Below are positions 51,694 to 60,509 of a stretch of DNA of 64,000 nucleotides, piece by piece. The DNA lies in the NCBI GenBank assembly GCA_029263415.1, contig JAJCXN010000051.1, positions 248,001-312,000 of the forward strand, given 5' to 3'. The DNA is from Acidobacteriota bacterium. GTDB taxonomy: Bacteria > Acidobacteriota > Thermoanaerobaculia > Multivoradales > Multivoraceae. The translations under genes and the position numbers were made by a program. Position 1 is the stretch's first letter, and every line of letters starts with the position of its first letter. The notes beneath the pieces were generated by a model. That model searched no databases, was not told the origin of the DNA, and was given only the letters and a program-made list of their open reading frames with translations.

Positions 51694-53535
51694 ATGTCCG
51701 CACATCTTCCAGGCATGCTCGCCGAACCACCTTACACATCGAGCTCGCGCATCACCAAGGCGCTGGTGCCGGTGGTGTGCTCGCTGCTGCCCGGGTTCCT
51801 CGCCGGGATTCAGTTGGCCGGCCTTCTGTTCTTCTTGAATCCGCACTGGCCGTTCGAGGCCAGCGCACTGCTGCGGACCACCGCTCTATATTCGGTGCTG
51901 CTCGCGAGCGGTTCAGCGCTGTTGGTCTTGCCCTTCACCTGGGGCCGCCCCGACCGCGCCCGCCGGATCTTGCCGTGGGCGCTTTTTATTGCGTTTGCCA
52001 CCGCCGGCGTGGTGCACTGGGTGCACGCCGCTCGCTTCAATTTCTTCTTGCCTGCAGGCATCAATCGCCGCTTGATCAAGGCTGCGCTTTGGCTCTCGCT
52101 TGCAGCGGTGATCACTTTTTACACCGCACTCTTGCACTCACTACAGCAACGCAGCTACGGGCGCCGCAGCAAGGCCGGCTTCGTGCTGATCGCGCTCCTT
52201 GCGAGCTACGTCGTGTTCGAGCGGCGGGACGCCTTCAAACCGCAATCCGAACCGGCCCCTCGGTCCTCGACCATTCCGACCCTAGAACACCCAACCTTGC
52301 TGGTCGTCGGCATTGAGGGACTAACGCTCGACGTGGTCTTGCCACTTGCCGAGCAAGGCGAATTGCCGTTCCTTGCCCAACTCCGCAGGCAAGGTAGCGC
52401 TGGCCGGCTGGCAGGCATCGCGCCCTCTCAACGCATCCCCTCATGGTTCACTCTGGCCACCGCGAAATTTCCCTTTCGTCACGGCATGGTAGGGGATCGT
52501 CGCTACTCCGCAGGCTTCGTCCAAGAAGGCCTGGAGTTCCACCTGACCCCCGTTGGTCTCGGTTTTAGACGATGGGGAATTCCCGGAGGCGAATTACCGG
52601 GCAATACGCCTCCCTCGGACAGCGCCCTGGCCCTGTGGCAGATCACTGCCGGGCTCGGTATTGACACCGCTGTACTCGACTGGCCGGGCGCGGCCTTGGC
52701 GGCGTCGTCACAACAGGTCCTCGGCCTCAACGCGACGCTGTTCGCGGCGGAAACCGCTGCTGTCGATCCCGAACAACTCTCTGAGAGCCCCGCGGTGTTG
52801 GCTGGGTCGCCGCTGTCTGACCGATTAGCCTTTGCCCAGGATGTGGAGATCGCGGAGCGGGCCCACTTGTGGCTCGCGCGTGGCCAGCGCCCAAGTGCGG
52901 TGTCGCTTGACTCGGAACTCGCGTCGCCAGGAGGTCGCACACCTTCTGAGCCAGTGGCCGAGCCAGTGGCCGATCTGGCCGCCGAGATCGACTCCGCAAC
53001 AACCAGTGGTCGAGCGCTGTTTGTCACTTTGAGCGGAGTGCTTGAGATTAGTCGTGACACGTTCGGCGCCTACTCGAGCGTCCAGTTTGAAGGACTGCTC
53101 GGCGATGAGCGCGAGCGGCAGGCCGAACGATTGCGGGCGTACTACCGGGCCCTTGACGACGTTCTCCGCGATCTCTGGGCAGAGGTTCCCGAACCGCGCT
53201 GGATGGTGATCGTCTCGCCCTACGGACTCCGGTCGCGCGAGGGCGCAGAACGGCTCGGCTCGTTGATCAGGCCGCAGCGCGATTTCGAAGGGAAGACCAG
53301 CAACGCGCCCGACGGGGCCTTCCTCGCCTATGGACCAGCGATTGAGCCGGGCCGCTTCGTTTCGCGCATGGAGATCACCGATCTCGCGCCTACCATCCTC
53401 TATGGTACAGGGCTGCCTGCGGCTCGCGATTTTGACGGTCGCGTGCGCACCGAGGTGTTTCGCACCGATTGGCTCAAGCAACACCCCATCACCTACGTTC
53501 CGTCATACGAAACGGGGCTCCGGGGTCCGCCTTAG
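51694..53535 (+). CDS. Polytopic membrane protein with degenerate alkaline-phosphatase/phosphodiesterase domain
   Basis: 613 residues. Five hydrophobic helices (about residues 20-185) are followed by an alkaline-phosphatase-superfamily domain: LLVVGIEGLTLDVVLPLAEQ, then GSAGRLAGIAPSQRIPSWFTLAT and FPFRHGM, matching the start of the type I phosphodiesterase fold. The metal ligands look changed: GID is GIE; the usual SDHG is SPYG (VSPYGLRS); and the late GxH before the PEG/PDG turn is TSNAPDG without His. So it may be a pseudoenzyme. It may act on or sense lipid head groups in the envelope. A PVAEPVAD-type short repeat lies at about 420. Confidence 0.7.
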   Translation: MSAHLPGMLAEPPYTSSSRITKALVPVVCSLLPGFLAGIQLAGLLFFLNPHWPFEASALLRTTALYSVLLASGSALLVLPFTWGRPDRARRILPWALFIAFATAGVVHWVHAARFNFFLPAGINRRLIKAALWLSLAAVITFYTALLHSLQQRSYGRRSKAGFVLIALLASYVVFERRDAFKPQSEPAPRSSTIPTLEHPTLLVVGIEGLTLDVVLPLAEQGELPFLAQLRRQGSAGRLAGIAPSQRIPSWFTLATAKFPFRHGMVGDRRYSAGFVQEGLEFHLTPVGLGFRRWGIPGGELPGNTPPSDSALALWQITAGLGIDTAVLDWPGAALAASSQQVLGLNATLFAAETAAVDPEQLSESPAVLAGSPLSDRLAFAQDVEIAERAHLWLARGQRPSAVSLDSELASPGGRTPSEPVAEPVADLAAEIDSATTSGRALFVTLSGVLEISRDTFGAYSSVQFEGLLGDERERQAERLRAYYRALDDVLRDLWAEVPEPRWMVIVSPYGLRSREGAERLGSLIRPQRDFEGKTSNAPDGAFLAYGPAIEPGRFVSRMEITDLAPTILYGTGLPAARDFDGRVRTEVFRTDWLKQHPITYVPSYETGLRGPP

Positions 53536-53550
53536 CGGCCCTGCGGCACT

Positions 53551-53991
53551 CTAAGAAGCGGTCTTGACGAGCTCGGGCTTGCGATCATGGGCGGCCTTGC
53601 CCTCCTCGTGGCCGCCGTCGGCAGATCTCGAACCGATGGCAGACGAATCGGGGCCGCCACCAGTGATACACCGGCCGTCCATCTTCGCCCCTTCCTCGAT
53701 CACCATCGTCGGACTGGTCAAGGTGGCCTCGACGCGGGCGCTCGACGCCAGCTCGATCCGCCTGCTTGCTCGAACCTCGCCGGTCAAAGTGCCCGAGACA
53801 AACAAGCGGCCGACCTCAACGTCGGCTTCGATCACGCCTTGCTCGCCAACCACGAGGTCGCCCTCCGACCGTATCGTGCCGGTGAGCTTGCCGTCGACGC
53901 GGAAAGTGTCCTCGAAGACCAACTCGCCTTGAATGTGACTGCCTGCGTCGAGAAAGCCATTGAGCTCTCCAGAGCGATCGCCTTTGAACAT
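53551..53991 (-). CDS. Bactofilin
   Basis: 146 residues, DUF583 bactofilin core: FLDAGSHIQGELVFEDTFRVDGKLTGTI, then repeated beta-helix strands such as EGDLVVGEQGVIEADVEVGRLFVSGTLTGEV and RRIELASSARVEATLTSPTMVIEEGAKM. Bactofilins polymerise without nucleotide into filaments that position proteins or shape the cell. The hydrophilic tail is short. It follows parB on the same strand, 38 bases after the parB stop, which recalls bacteria where bactofilins are linked to ParABS-based chromosome organisation. Confidence 0.94.
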   Translation of the reverse strand: MFKGDRSGELNGFLDAGSHIQGELVFEDTFRVDGKLTGTIRSEGDLVVGEQGVIEADVEVGRLFVSGTLTGEVRASRRIELASSARVEATLTSPTMVIEEGAKMDGRCITGGGPDSSAIGSRSADGGHEEGKAAHDRKPELVKTAS

Positions 53992-54029
53992 GACCTAAGG
54001 GGCTCCTTTGTTGGCAGCGCTGATGCGTT

Positions 54030-54905
54030 TCAGCGCCCGATCACGAATTCGTAGAGGCGCATGAGCTCCTCTTCTGAGTGGAAGTGTATGCGGAGTTCTC
54101 CACCCGCACCGCGCCGGCGGATCTCAACCTTTGATTGCAGAGCTTGAGTCAAGCGTTGCTCAGCGGCCAACGCGTTAGCATCTGCGGCCTTGGCCTTGTG
54201 TTTGGCAGGCTGTGCAGGGAGCGCTCCGGAAACGGCAGCTTCGATATCGCGCGCGGACAAACCGTGCTCCACGGCCTTGGTGGCCAAAGCAATCTGGCGA
54301 TCGACCGCCGAAAGCGACAGCAGTGGTCTTGCTTGGCCTGGGGTCAAAGCTCCCTCGCGGAGGAGCTCGCGAACCTCCTCGGGCAGGCGCAAGAGGCGGA
54401 GCGCATTGGTCACAGTGGAACGGGCCTTGCCGACCTGTTCGGCGATCTGCGCCTGCGACGATCCGAACCGTTCGCGTAGCACCTGATAAGCCTCGGCTTC
54501 TTCGAGTGGGTTGAGGTCGGCGCGCTGGAGGTTCTCAACCAGCGCTAGCTCAAGGCGGTGCTGGTCGGAGTCAACCTCGCGTACGAGGATCGGCACCTTG
54601 GTCAGACCCGCCCGCTGGGCGGCTCGCCAACGGCGCTCACCAGCCAGGATCATGAAGTCACCGCCCGGCTCTTCCGTGACCACAATCGGCTGAATGATGC
54701 CCTGCGCCGCGATCGACGCAGCCAGGGCCTCTAGCTCAGCGTTGTCGAATTCGGTCCGGGGCTGCTCTTTGTTCGGCCGAACGCGCGTCACCGCAACCTC
54801 GTGAGCACCACCGCTTCTCTTTCGGGCCGCAGGTGGCGCGAGAGCGCCGGTGTCGCCCAACAGAGCGTCAAGGCCGCGGCCTAGACCCCGCTTTCGGGCG
54901 CTCAA
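54030..54905 (-). CDS. parB: Chromosome partitioning protein ParB
   Basis: 291 residues from a TTG whose bases overlap the parA stop (TTGA). N-terminal RGLGRGLDALLGD, then the CTPase/ParB motif region VTRVRPNKEQPRTEFDNAELEALAASI and GERRWRAAQRAGLTKVPILVR, then the helix-turn-helix that reads parS (AQIAEQVGKARSTVTNALRLLRLP, plus LTPGQARPLLSL). The C-terminal dimerisation part is short. With ParA and the parS site at 56482 it forms a chromosomal ParABS system. Confidence 0.96.
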   Translation of the reverse strand: MSARKRGLGRGLDALLGDTGALAPPAARKRSGGAHEVAVTRVRPNKEQPRTEFDNAELEALAASIAAQGIIQPIVVTEEPGGDFMILAGERRWRAAQRAGLTKVPILVREVDSDQHRLELALVENLQRADLNPLEEAEAYQVLRERFGSSQAQIAEQVGKARSTVTNALRLLRLPEEVRELLREGALTPGQARPLLSLSAVDRQIALATKAVEHGLSARDIEAAVSGALPAQPAKHKAKAADANALAAEQRLTQALQSKVEIRRRGAGGELRIHFHSEEELMRLYEFVIGR

Positions 54906-55723
54906 CGCCTGGTCCTCGCCAAGACCTCCCGCGCTAGCGAGAGGTAGGCCTGGGCTCCACGAGACTTGATGTCGTACTCAAGGACCGAGATCCCATGGCT
55001 CGGCGCTTCGGCAAGCCTCACATTGCGCGGCACGACGGTGTCGAAAACCCGGTCCGGAAAGTGACGGCGGATCTCGCGGACAACATCGCGCGCCAGGTTG
55101 ATTCGGTCGTCATACATGGTCAACAACACTCCAAGAATCCCCAACGACGGGTTGTGCCCGCCCTGAATCCTGGCGACCGTCGACGCCAGCTCGCTGACTC
55201 CTTCGAGCGCGAAGTACTCGCACTGGATCGGCACCAACACGTCGGTAGCTGCAACCAGCGCCATCACTGTCAGGTGCCCGAGCGACGGCGGGCAGTCAAT
55301 CAGGATGTAGTCATAGTTCTTGCGCACGGCGCCGAGAACCTCTCCGGCGGTGCGCTCCCACCCCTCCTGGCCCACGAACTCCACCTCGGCACCCACCAGC
55401 TCGCGATTCGCCGGAAGGAGGTCTAGATGCGGGAAGCCGCTCGGCCGCGTGGCCTCGGCGGCGCCCACCTCGCCGGACAACACGTCATAAAAGAGCGGCC
55501 CCTCCCCATCCCAGCCCAGGCCGCGACTGGCGTTGCCCTGCGGGTCGCTATCGACGATCAAGACTCGCCGCTCAAGAGCGCCCAGCGCTGCACCCAGGTT
55601 GATCGCGGACGTGGTTTTGCCCACGCCGCCCTTTTGGTTGACCACGGCCACGATCCGTCCCAATCGCCTGGGGGGGTTGGCCGTGGCTGCGGGCGCGCTC
55701 GGCGGCTGAGAGAAGTGGCTCAT
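54902..55723 (-). CDS. parA: Chromosome partitioning ATPase ParA
   Basis: 273 residues. Deviant Walker A NQKGGVGKTTSAINLGAAL near residue 29-47, Walker B YDYILIDCPPSLGHLTVMAL and DVLVPIQCEYFALEGVSEL. These are typical of the Soj/ParA family. It forms a nucleoid-associated gradient that moves ParB-parS complexes. A Pro/Ala-rich N-terminus of about 20 residues precedes the fold. It sits between rsmG and parB on the same strand in the classic origin-proximal order. Confidence 0.96.
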   Translation of the reverse strand: MSHFSQPPSAPAATANPPRRLGRIVAVVNQKGGVGKTTSAINLGAALGALERRVLIVDSDPQGNASRGLGWDGEGPLFYDVLSGEVGAAEATRPSGFPHLDLLPANRELVGAEVEFVGQEGWERTAGEVLGAVRKNYDYILIDCPPSLGHLTVMALVAATDVLVPIQCEYFALEGVSELASTVARIQGGHNPSLGILGVLLTMYDDRINLARDVVREIRRHFPDRVFDTVVPRNVRLAEAPSHGISVLEYDIKSRGAQAYLSLAREVLARTRR

Positions 55724-55768
55724 GTCACGGCCTGCTGGTCATAGTGTCGCTGGGCCAACGGCGCCCCG

Positions 55769-56413
55769 CTAGGGTTTTTGGAAATGAAGAATGCGCCGAC
55801 TGTGGCTGGCCGCCAAGGGCACCTCGCCAACCAATTCGAGCTGATCGACTGGCGGTCGTTCGGCCCCCGCCCAGACCAAAACCCGGCCACCGCTAGGCAC
55901 TCGCTCACACAGCGCGCCCCAAATCGCGGCGGGGAATCGAATGGCCCGGGCAGTTAAGCAGTCTATGGCGTCGGGCAGCCGGCTGGAAAGGGGTTTCTGC
56001 ACGCGTTCCTGAAGAACCGCAATGGACACCCCCATCTGCCGTGCAGCCGCGCGCAGAAACACTGCTTTTCGCAGGCGCGACTCCACGAGTGCGCACTCGA
56101 GCGCGGGCACCATCGCGGCGATTACCAGACCAGGAAAGCCCGCCCCGCTACCCACATCCACCAGCACCCCGGAAGCCGGCAAGAGGGGTGCAGCGGCCAG
56201 GCTCTCCCCGAAGTGCCGCTCGACCACAACGTCTGCCGTTCCCGCGCCCACCAGCGCCAGGCGCGGCGACCACTGCCGTAGCGCAGTGTAGTACTGCCAC
56301 AGCGCCTCAACCAGGGCTTCGCGATGCGTCGCGTCAAGCGCAAGAGCGCCTAGGGGGTCCGCTAGGCGATGGGCGATGGCTGCGCGACCCAGCGCAGGCA
56401 GTTCAGCCGACAT
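55769..56413 (-). CDS. rsmG: 16S rRNA (guanine527-N7)-methyltransferase
   Basis: 214 residues of the GidB/RsmG family. The SAM-binding motif VDVGSGAGFPGLVIAAMVP lies near residues 85-105, followed by ALVESRLRKAVFLRAAARQMG and LTARAIRFP. It methylates N7 of G527 in 16S rRNA; loss gives low-level streptomycin resistance in other bacteria. The usual upstream partner mnmG is not present here; the gene before it on this strand is jag, with a parS site between them. Confidence 0.94.
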   Translation of the reverse strand: MSAELPALGRAAIAHRLADPLGALALDATHREALVEALWQYYTALRQWSPRLALVGAGTADVVVERHFGESLAAAPLLPASGVLVDVGSGAGFPGLVIAAMVPALECALVESRLRKAVFLRAAARQMGVSIAVLQERVQKPLSSRLPDAIDCLTARAIRFPAAIWGALCERVPSGGRVLVWAGAERPPVDQLELVGEVPLAASHSRRILHFQKP

Positions 56414-56481
56414 AGCGCCCTCGAGCGGGCGGAGTGGCGAGCGCCCGGGGGCCAGGGGGGCTGCGGAACCGCGAGGACAGA

Positions 56482-56497
56482 TGTTTCACGTGAAACA
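56482..56497. promoter_or_regulatory. parS centromere-like site
   Basis: TGTTTCACGTGAAACA matches the universal parS consensus. It is embedded in a 22-bp perfect palindrome (56479-56500). It lies between rsmG and jag, within 2.5 kb of the parA/parB genes. ParB should bind and spread from here. I noticed no other copy in the window. Confidence 0.95.
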
Positions 56498-56557
56498 TCT
56501 GCCTCCGATCGGCCTGCGCGCCCGCTGTCAACGCGCTTCTCGGAGCCCGAGACTCAA

Positions 56558-57559
56558 TCAGTTCCCGCGAATCGAGACGCGCTTGAAGAATCCGCGCCCC
56601 AGGCTTTCCGTGCGCACCAGCTCGTTGTCCGCGAGCACCAGGTGCACGATCCGCCGATCTGCGGGGTGCATTGGGTCAAGGGTCACCTCCCTATGCTCCG
56701 CCGCCGCCTCCGCCGCGGCCCCCAGGGCCTGGGCCCGCAAGCGCTCTTCGTGCAGCTCGCGGAAATCGTTGCAGTCGACTTTGCAGTGCACCGACTCGCC
56801 AACGGTTCCGAGCATTAACCGGGGCAGAAGATGCTGAATCGAACGCAGGACTTCGCCGCCGTCCTCAACCGCGACCTCCGCGTCTGCGCCGCCGAGATGC
56901 ACCTCAAGCTCACCGTCGCGCTCATAAATCTCGACATCCAGGGACAACGAGGCAACACGCAGCAGTGACTCCGTCCACCTGCGGGCAGCTTGTTCCAGCG
57001 GCCCGGTCGCCTGGCTCCAGCTTCGGCGCGCCTCGGCGGAGGTGCGTGGCAGGTCCGTCATGTCCTCGCTAAGCTGCGGGGCGGCCCCTTCTTGAGCAGC
57101 CGGTGCCGCCGACACTTCGACGGCCGGCTCCAGGGCGGGCGCGTCTGCTTCGGCCGGCTCTTCGGCCAGATCCTCGGCGGCCTCCTCCTCCGGCTCCGCG
57201 GCTTGCGCCGCCTCTGGTTCCTCGACCTGCTCGTCGTTGGAGGAGGCGTGCTCGGGCTCGGGCTCGACGGGCGCCGCCGTTTCGGCGTCGTCCGCTGCGA
57301 TCTCCGCGGCAGAGGCCACTGGCGCGGCTTCAGGCGCTGCCTCCTCGACCGCCGGCTCTAGCTCGGCCGGGTCGGGTGCAAGCGCGGGGGCTGCCGGATC
57401 GACCTTGATTGAAACTTTGCCGCGCGAGGCAACACCCCGCTTCTCCAGCTTGCTGTATGCCAGCTGGTCGGGCTCGAGCCCGTAGTGACCTGCTGCCTCA
57501 AGCACCGCTCGCTCGAGCGTGGTGCTGGAAAAGAAGCGTCGTTTTGTGGTCTCGCTCAT
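56558..57559 (-). CDS. jag: Jag/KhpB-like RNA-binding protein with long acidic linker
   Basis: 333 residues. A Jag N-terminal domain (about 1-50: FSSTTLERAVLEAAGHYGLE) is followed by an extended Ala/Glu/Pro-rich low-complexity linker of about 120 residues, then a KH domain and a C-terminal R3H domain (DRRIVHLVLADNELVRTESLG). Jag/KhpB proteins bind RNA and are linked to cell division and membrane biogenesis. The linker is much longer than in short Jag proteins. It follows yidC on the same strand, as in many bacteria. Confidence 0.92.
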   Translation of the reverse strand: MSETTKRRFFSSTTLERAVLEAAGHYGLEPDQLAYSKLEKRGVASRGKVSIKVDPAAPALAPDPAELEPAVEEAAPEAAPVASAAEIAADDAETAAPVEPEPEHASSNDEQVEEPEAAQAAEPEEEAAEDLAEEPAEADAPALEPAVEVSAAPAAQEGAAPQLSEDMTDLPRTSAEARRSWSQATGPLEQAARRWTESLLRVASLSLDVEIYERDGELEVHLGGADAEVAVEDGGEVLRSIQHLLPRLMLGTVGESVHCKVDCNDFRELHEERLRAQALGAAAEAAAEHREVTLDPMHPADRRIVHLVLADNELVRTESLGRGFFKRVSIRGN

Positions 57560-57679
57560 CTTGCCTACCGCCTTTTTTGATGTGGGCCTTTGATGGTGGG
57601 CGCCCGTGAATCGGTGAGGGGCGCCGGTCTTCGGAATCGAATGCGTGGGGAGCCTGAGGCGCTAGTTCGCCCCTTGGCC

Positions 57680-59470
57680 TTAGTCGGCCTTGTCTCTTTT
57701 AGCCGATTTGTTGGAGCTCTTTTTGGGTGGCTCGTCAGTGCCGCCAAGATAGCCCGCCTTCTTCAGCTGGTTATAGCCACCCTGCTGGACGATGGTCAAC
57801 ACGTTGTTGGTCAACCAGTAAAGGACCAAGCCGGACGGGAACGTAAACGCGAAGAAGGTGAACCAGATCGGCATCGTGTTCATCAAGATGCGCTGTGTGG
57901 GATTGGTCGCCGGGGGCATGGTCTTCGTCTGCAAGAACTGGGTCGCGCCCATCAGCAGCGGCAAGGCTTTGTAGGGGTCCTGCAGTGACAGGTCGGCGAT
58001 CCAGCCCACCCATGGCGCACCCTGCAACTCAACCGCTTGGCTCAACAGTCGATAGAACGCGAAAAAGACCGGCATCTGGATCAGCAGAGGCAAGCAACCC
58101 ATCGCCGGGTTGACGCCCTCCTCCTTGAAAAGGCCCTGAATCTCCTCGTTCATCTTGCGCTGCATCTCAAGATTGGGCTTGCCCTGCTTGTCCCGGAGCT
58201 TGGGCCTGAACTTGCCGCGAATGCTCTCCATGCGCGGGTTGAGCTTCTGCATCTTCTGCATCGAGATGTAGCTCTTGTGGCGCAGGGGAAACAGAACCAA
58301 GTTGATCGCGAAAGTCATCAGCACGATCGACCAGCCCCAGTTGGAGGTCACGTTGCTGTGAATCCAGCGCAGGCCATACAAGAGAGGCCTGGCGATCACA
58401 CCAAACATGCCGAACCGCACGGTTTCCTCGAGGCCGTAAGGCAGCGCGCGTAGCTCGGTGTATTCCTTTGCGCCCCAAAAGGACGTGCCTGAGAGCGCGG
58501 CTCCTTGCGGGCTGGCCACCAGCCCCACTCCCGCCGGACCCTCTACGGTCAAGTCGTCGGCAAGGCGAACGTAGCCCTGCAGGCCCTCTTCCTCCGAGCC
58601 TGTCGTCCGGACCGGAATGAATGCAATCTCCGCCACCTGTTGATCGGGCACGATCGCCATCAGAAAGTACTTATCTTCGAGACTAAACCAGGACGCGCCC
58701 GCGCCGCTCATGATCTCTGTCTCTTCGACCTTGCTGCTCTGCCGGCTCTCCATCTCCTCGCGCATCACGCTTGCCTGCCGCGCTGTCTTAGAAAACCGAT
58801 CGTCGAAGTCGGCCCATTCCGGGTTCGCCACCCCAGGACCAAACCATAGCGACCACGAGGCTGGAGCGCTAACCGCGATGTCGTAGCCCAGCAGGCCTCG
58901 TTCATCAATGTTGAAGGTCTTGGTGACGTCACCTTCGGCACCCCGATAGCGGAACACCAGTTGGTCGCGAGAGCGTTCGGTAATCGCGAACGGTACCGAG
59001 TCCAGCGCGAGCGGCAGGCCGCTCCGGTCAACCGTGGAGAACGGATATGGCTGGTTGCTCTCGCGAGGCCGGACGAGTTCGACTGGGCTGCCGTCAGCCC
59101 CGTGACGCTTGAGCAGTGTCATCGAAATGAGGCGGGCGCCGGTCGCGTCGAACACCGCGTGCCAGCGATCGGTCGCGAGCTCCGCACGGGCACCCGCAGA
59201 ACCCACGATCGGATCGAGAATCTCGGCAGCCTCGGCCGCTGGCGTCTCGGCCTGGCTTGCGACCGGGCCAGAGGCCGCTCCGGCCTCCGTGACTGTCGCG
59301 CCAGCAGTACCGCTCGGCGTCGATTGGGCCCCGCCCCGGAGCGAATCGAACCCGGCCGCCTCGACTTCAGGGGCAGGCTCGACCAGCGGCGGCGGCGGAA
59401 AAAGCGCCTGCCACCCCATCAGCACGGCCAGCGACAAAAGGGCGGCCATCAAGAGTCTTCGTGTTTCCAA
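57680..59470 (-). CDS. yidC: Membrane protein insertase YidC
   Basis: 596 residues from a TTG with AGGACT upstream. N-terminal helix (LLMAALLSLAVLMGWQALFP), then a large periplasmic beta domain of the Gram-negative type, then the five-helix insertase core: LLYGLRWIHSNVTSNWGWSIVLMTFAINLVLFPL, GCLPLLIQMPVFFAFYRLL, PTQRILMNTMPIWFTFFAF and GLVLYWLTNNVLTIVQQ. A Lys-rich tail follows. It inserts membrane proteins with SecYEG and alone. It follows yidD after about 40 bases. Confidence 0.97.
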   Translation of the reverse strand: METRRLLMAALLSLAVLMGWQALFPPPPLVEPAPEVEAAGFDSLRGGAQSTPSGTAGATVTEAGAASGPVASQAETPAAEAAEILDPIVGSAGARAELATDRWHAVFDATGARLISMTLLKRHGADGSPVELVRPRESNQPYPFSTVDRSGLPLALDSVPFAITERSRDQLVFRYRGAEGDVTKTFNIDERGLLGYDIAVSAPASWSLWFGPGVANPEWADFDDRFSKTARQASVMREEMESRQSSKVEETEIMSGAGASWFSLEDKYFLMAIVPDQQVAEIAFIPVRTTGSEEEGLQGYVRLADDLTVEGPAGVGLVASPQGAALSGTSFWGAKEYTELRALPYGLEETVRFGMFGVIARPLLYGLRWIHSNVTSNWGWSIVLMTFAINLVLFPLRHKSYISMQKMQKLNPRMESIRGKFRPKLRDKQGKPNLEMQRKMNEEIQGLFKEEGVNPAMGCLPLLIQMPVFFAFYRLLSQAVELQGAPWVGWIADLSLQDPYKALPLLMGATQFLQTKTMPPATNPTQRILMNTMPIWFTFFAFTFPSGLVLYWLTNNVLTIVQQGGYNQLKKAGYLGGTDEPPKKSSNKSAKRDKAD

Positions 59471-59509
59471 TGGAATGAGTCCTGTTGTAACGAACGGTAG
59501 GGGCGCCGC

Positions 59510-59716
59510 CTAGGGCAGGTCGATCCCGCCTGCTGACAGTGGCGAACAGCGCGCAACGCGCCACACGGCCTTCAAAGATCCGCGCAACGCCCCGTGGCGC
59601 AGCACACACAACCACGCGTATTCGGAGCAGCTCGGCGAGAAGCGGCACGCTCGAGGCAAAAGCGGCGACACAAGGCGCTTGTACAGGCGAAGCGAGCCCA
59701 TGAGGGCAGCGCTCAA
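59510..59716 (-). CDS. yidD: Membrane protein insertion efficiency factor YidD
   Basis: 68 residues if the TTG at 59716 is used; its bases overlap the rnpA stop (TTGA), which I take as the start signal. The standard YidD signature is complete: LRLYKRLVSPLLPRACRFSPSCSEYAW, LRHGALRGSLKAVWRVARCSPLSAGGID. A small amphipathic membrane-associated protein acting with YidC. A second, longer YidD-like gene lies at 34882. Confidence 0.92.
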   Translation of the reverse strand: MSAALMGSLRLYKRLVSPLLPRACRFSPSCSEYAWLCVLRHGALRGSLKAVWRVARCSPLSAGGIDLP

Positions 59717-60087
59717 CGGCGTCGCCTTCGCGGCACGGAACTCTGTCTCGGTCGCGCGCGCAAGTGGGCCCAAAGCTCTTGTTCTACCTGTTGGAATGTT
59801 GCTGGTGTGTTGTGGGGAAAGAAATGAACCACGAAATCCCGCGCTGGCAATCCCCGGCGGTGCGGAGAACGACGGAAAAGCTCACGGACCCACCGTTTCA
59901 GCCGGTTGCGCTGGTGCGCTCTGCCGACCTTGCGGCTAACCGTAATGCCTAGCCTGGCCTGACCCGCGTCATTTGCTGCTGACGTGACCATCAAGATCTC
60001 GCCGCGACTCCGCCAACCGCGATAGCACGCCTGGTACTCGGAGGGCTTGTGAAGTCGATCAGAAGGCTTGAATGCTTGGTCGTACAT
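59713..60087 (-). CDS. rnpA: Ribonuclease P protein component
   Basis: 124 residues from the ATG at 60087. The RnpA core is clear: FKPSDRLHKPSEYQACYRGWRSRGE, ARLGITVSRKVGRAHQRNRLKRWVRELFR (the RNR motif), then DFVVHFFPHNTPATFQQVEQEL. It binds the RNase P RNA and aids tRNA 5' maturation. The tail ends in five Arg. Its stop overlaps the yidD start. Between rpmH and rnpA lies a short direct repeat (about 60124-60158). Confidence 0.94.
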   Translation of the reverse strand: MYDQAFKPSDRLHKPSEYQACYRGWRSRGEILMVTSAANDAGQARLGITVSRKVGRAHQRNRLKRWVRELFRRSPHRRGLPARDFVVHFFPHNTPATFQQVEQELWAHLRARPRQSSVPRRRRR

Positions 60088-60205
60088 GCCGCAACCGTTC
60101 CCTGCGTTGAGGTTCCGGCTCAGATTTCTCGGACTCCGGTTTCTCGGACTCCGGTTTCTCTTCCCGTAAGGCTCAGAACAGAGCTCGACCGGGCCCGGGA
60201 ACCGA

Positions 60206-60340
60206 TCAAACGGAGACGCGCTTGCGCCCCTTGCGACGGCGGCGCGAAAGGATGGCACGACCGTGACGGGTCTTCATGCGGGAGCGAAAGCCGTGCTTCT
60301 TGGCGCGGCGGCGATTGTTGGGCTGAAAGGTCCTCTTCAT
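60206..60340 (-). CDS. rpmH: 50S ribosomal protein bL34
   Basis: 44 residues: [20 protein letters not shown], then [20 protein letters not shown], nearly identical to bL34 of other bacteria. A strong AAGGAGC lies upstream of the ATG. In most bacteria dnaA is next to or divergent from rpmH; here two tRNA-Ser genes lie on that side. Confidence 0.98.
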   Translation of the reverse strand: MKRTFQPNNRRRAKKHGFRSRMKTRHGRAILSRRRRKGRKRVSV

Positions 60341-60418
60341 GACCTGCTCCTTGGCGAGCGCGCTCTGCGTTCTCGCTGATCTGTGCTGAGTGGTTGTTGA
60401 TGGCCCAAGAGCGGGCTC

Positions 60419-60509
<91 letters not shown>

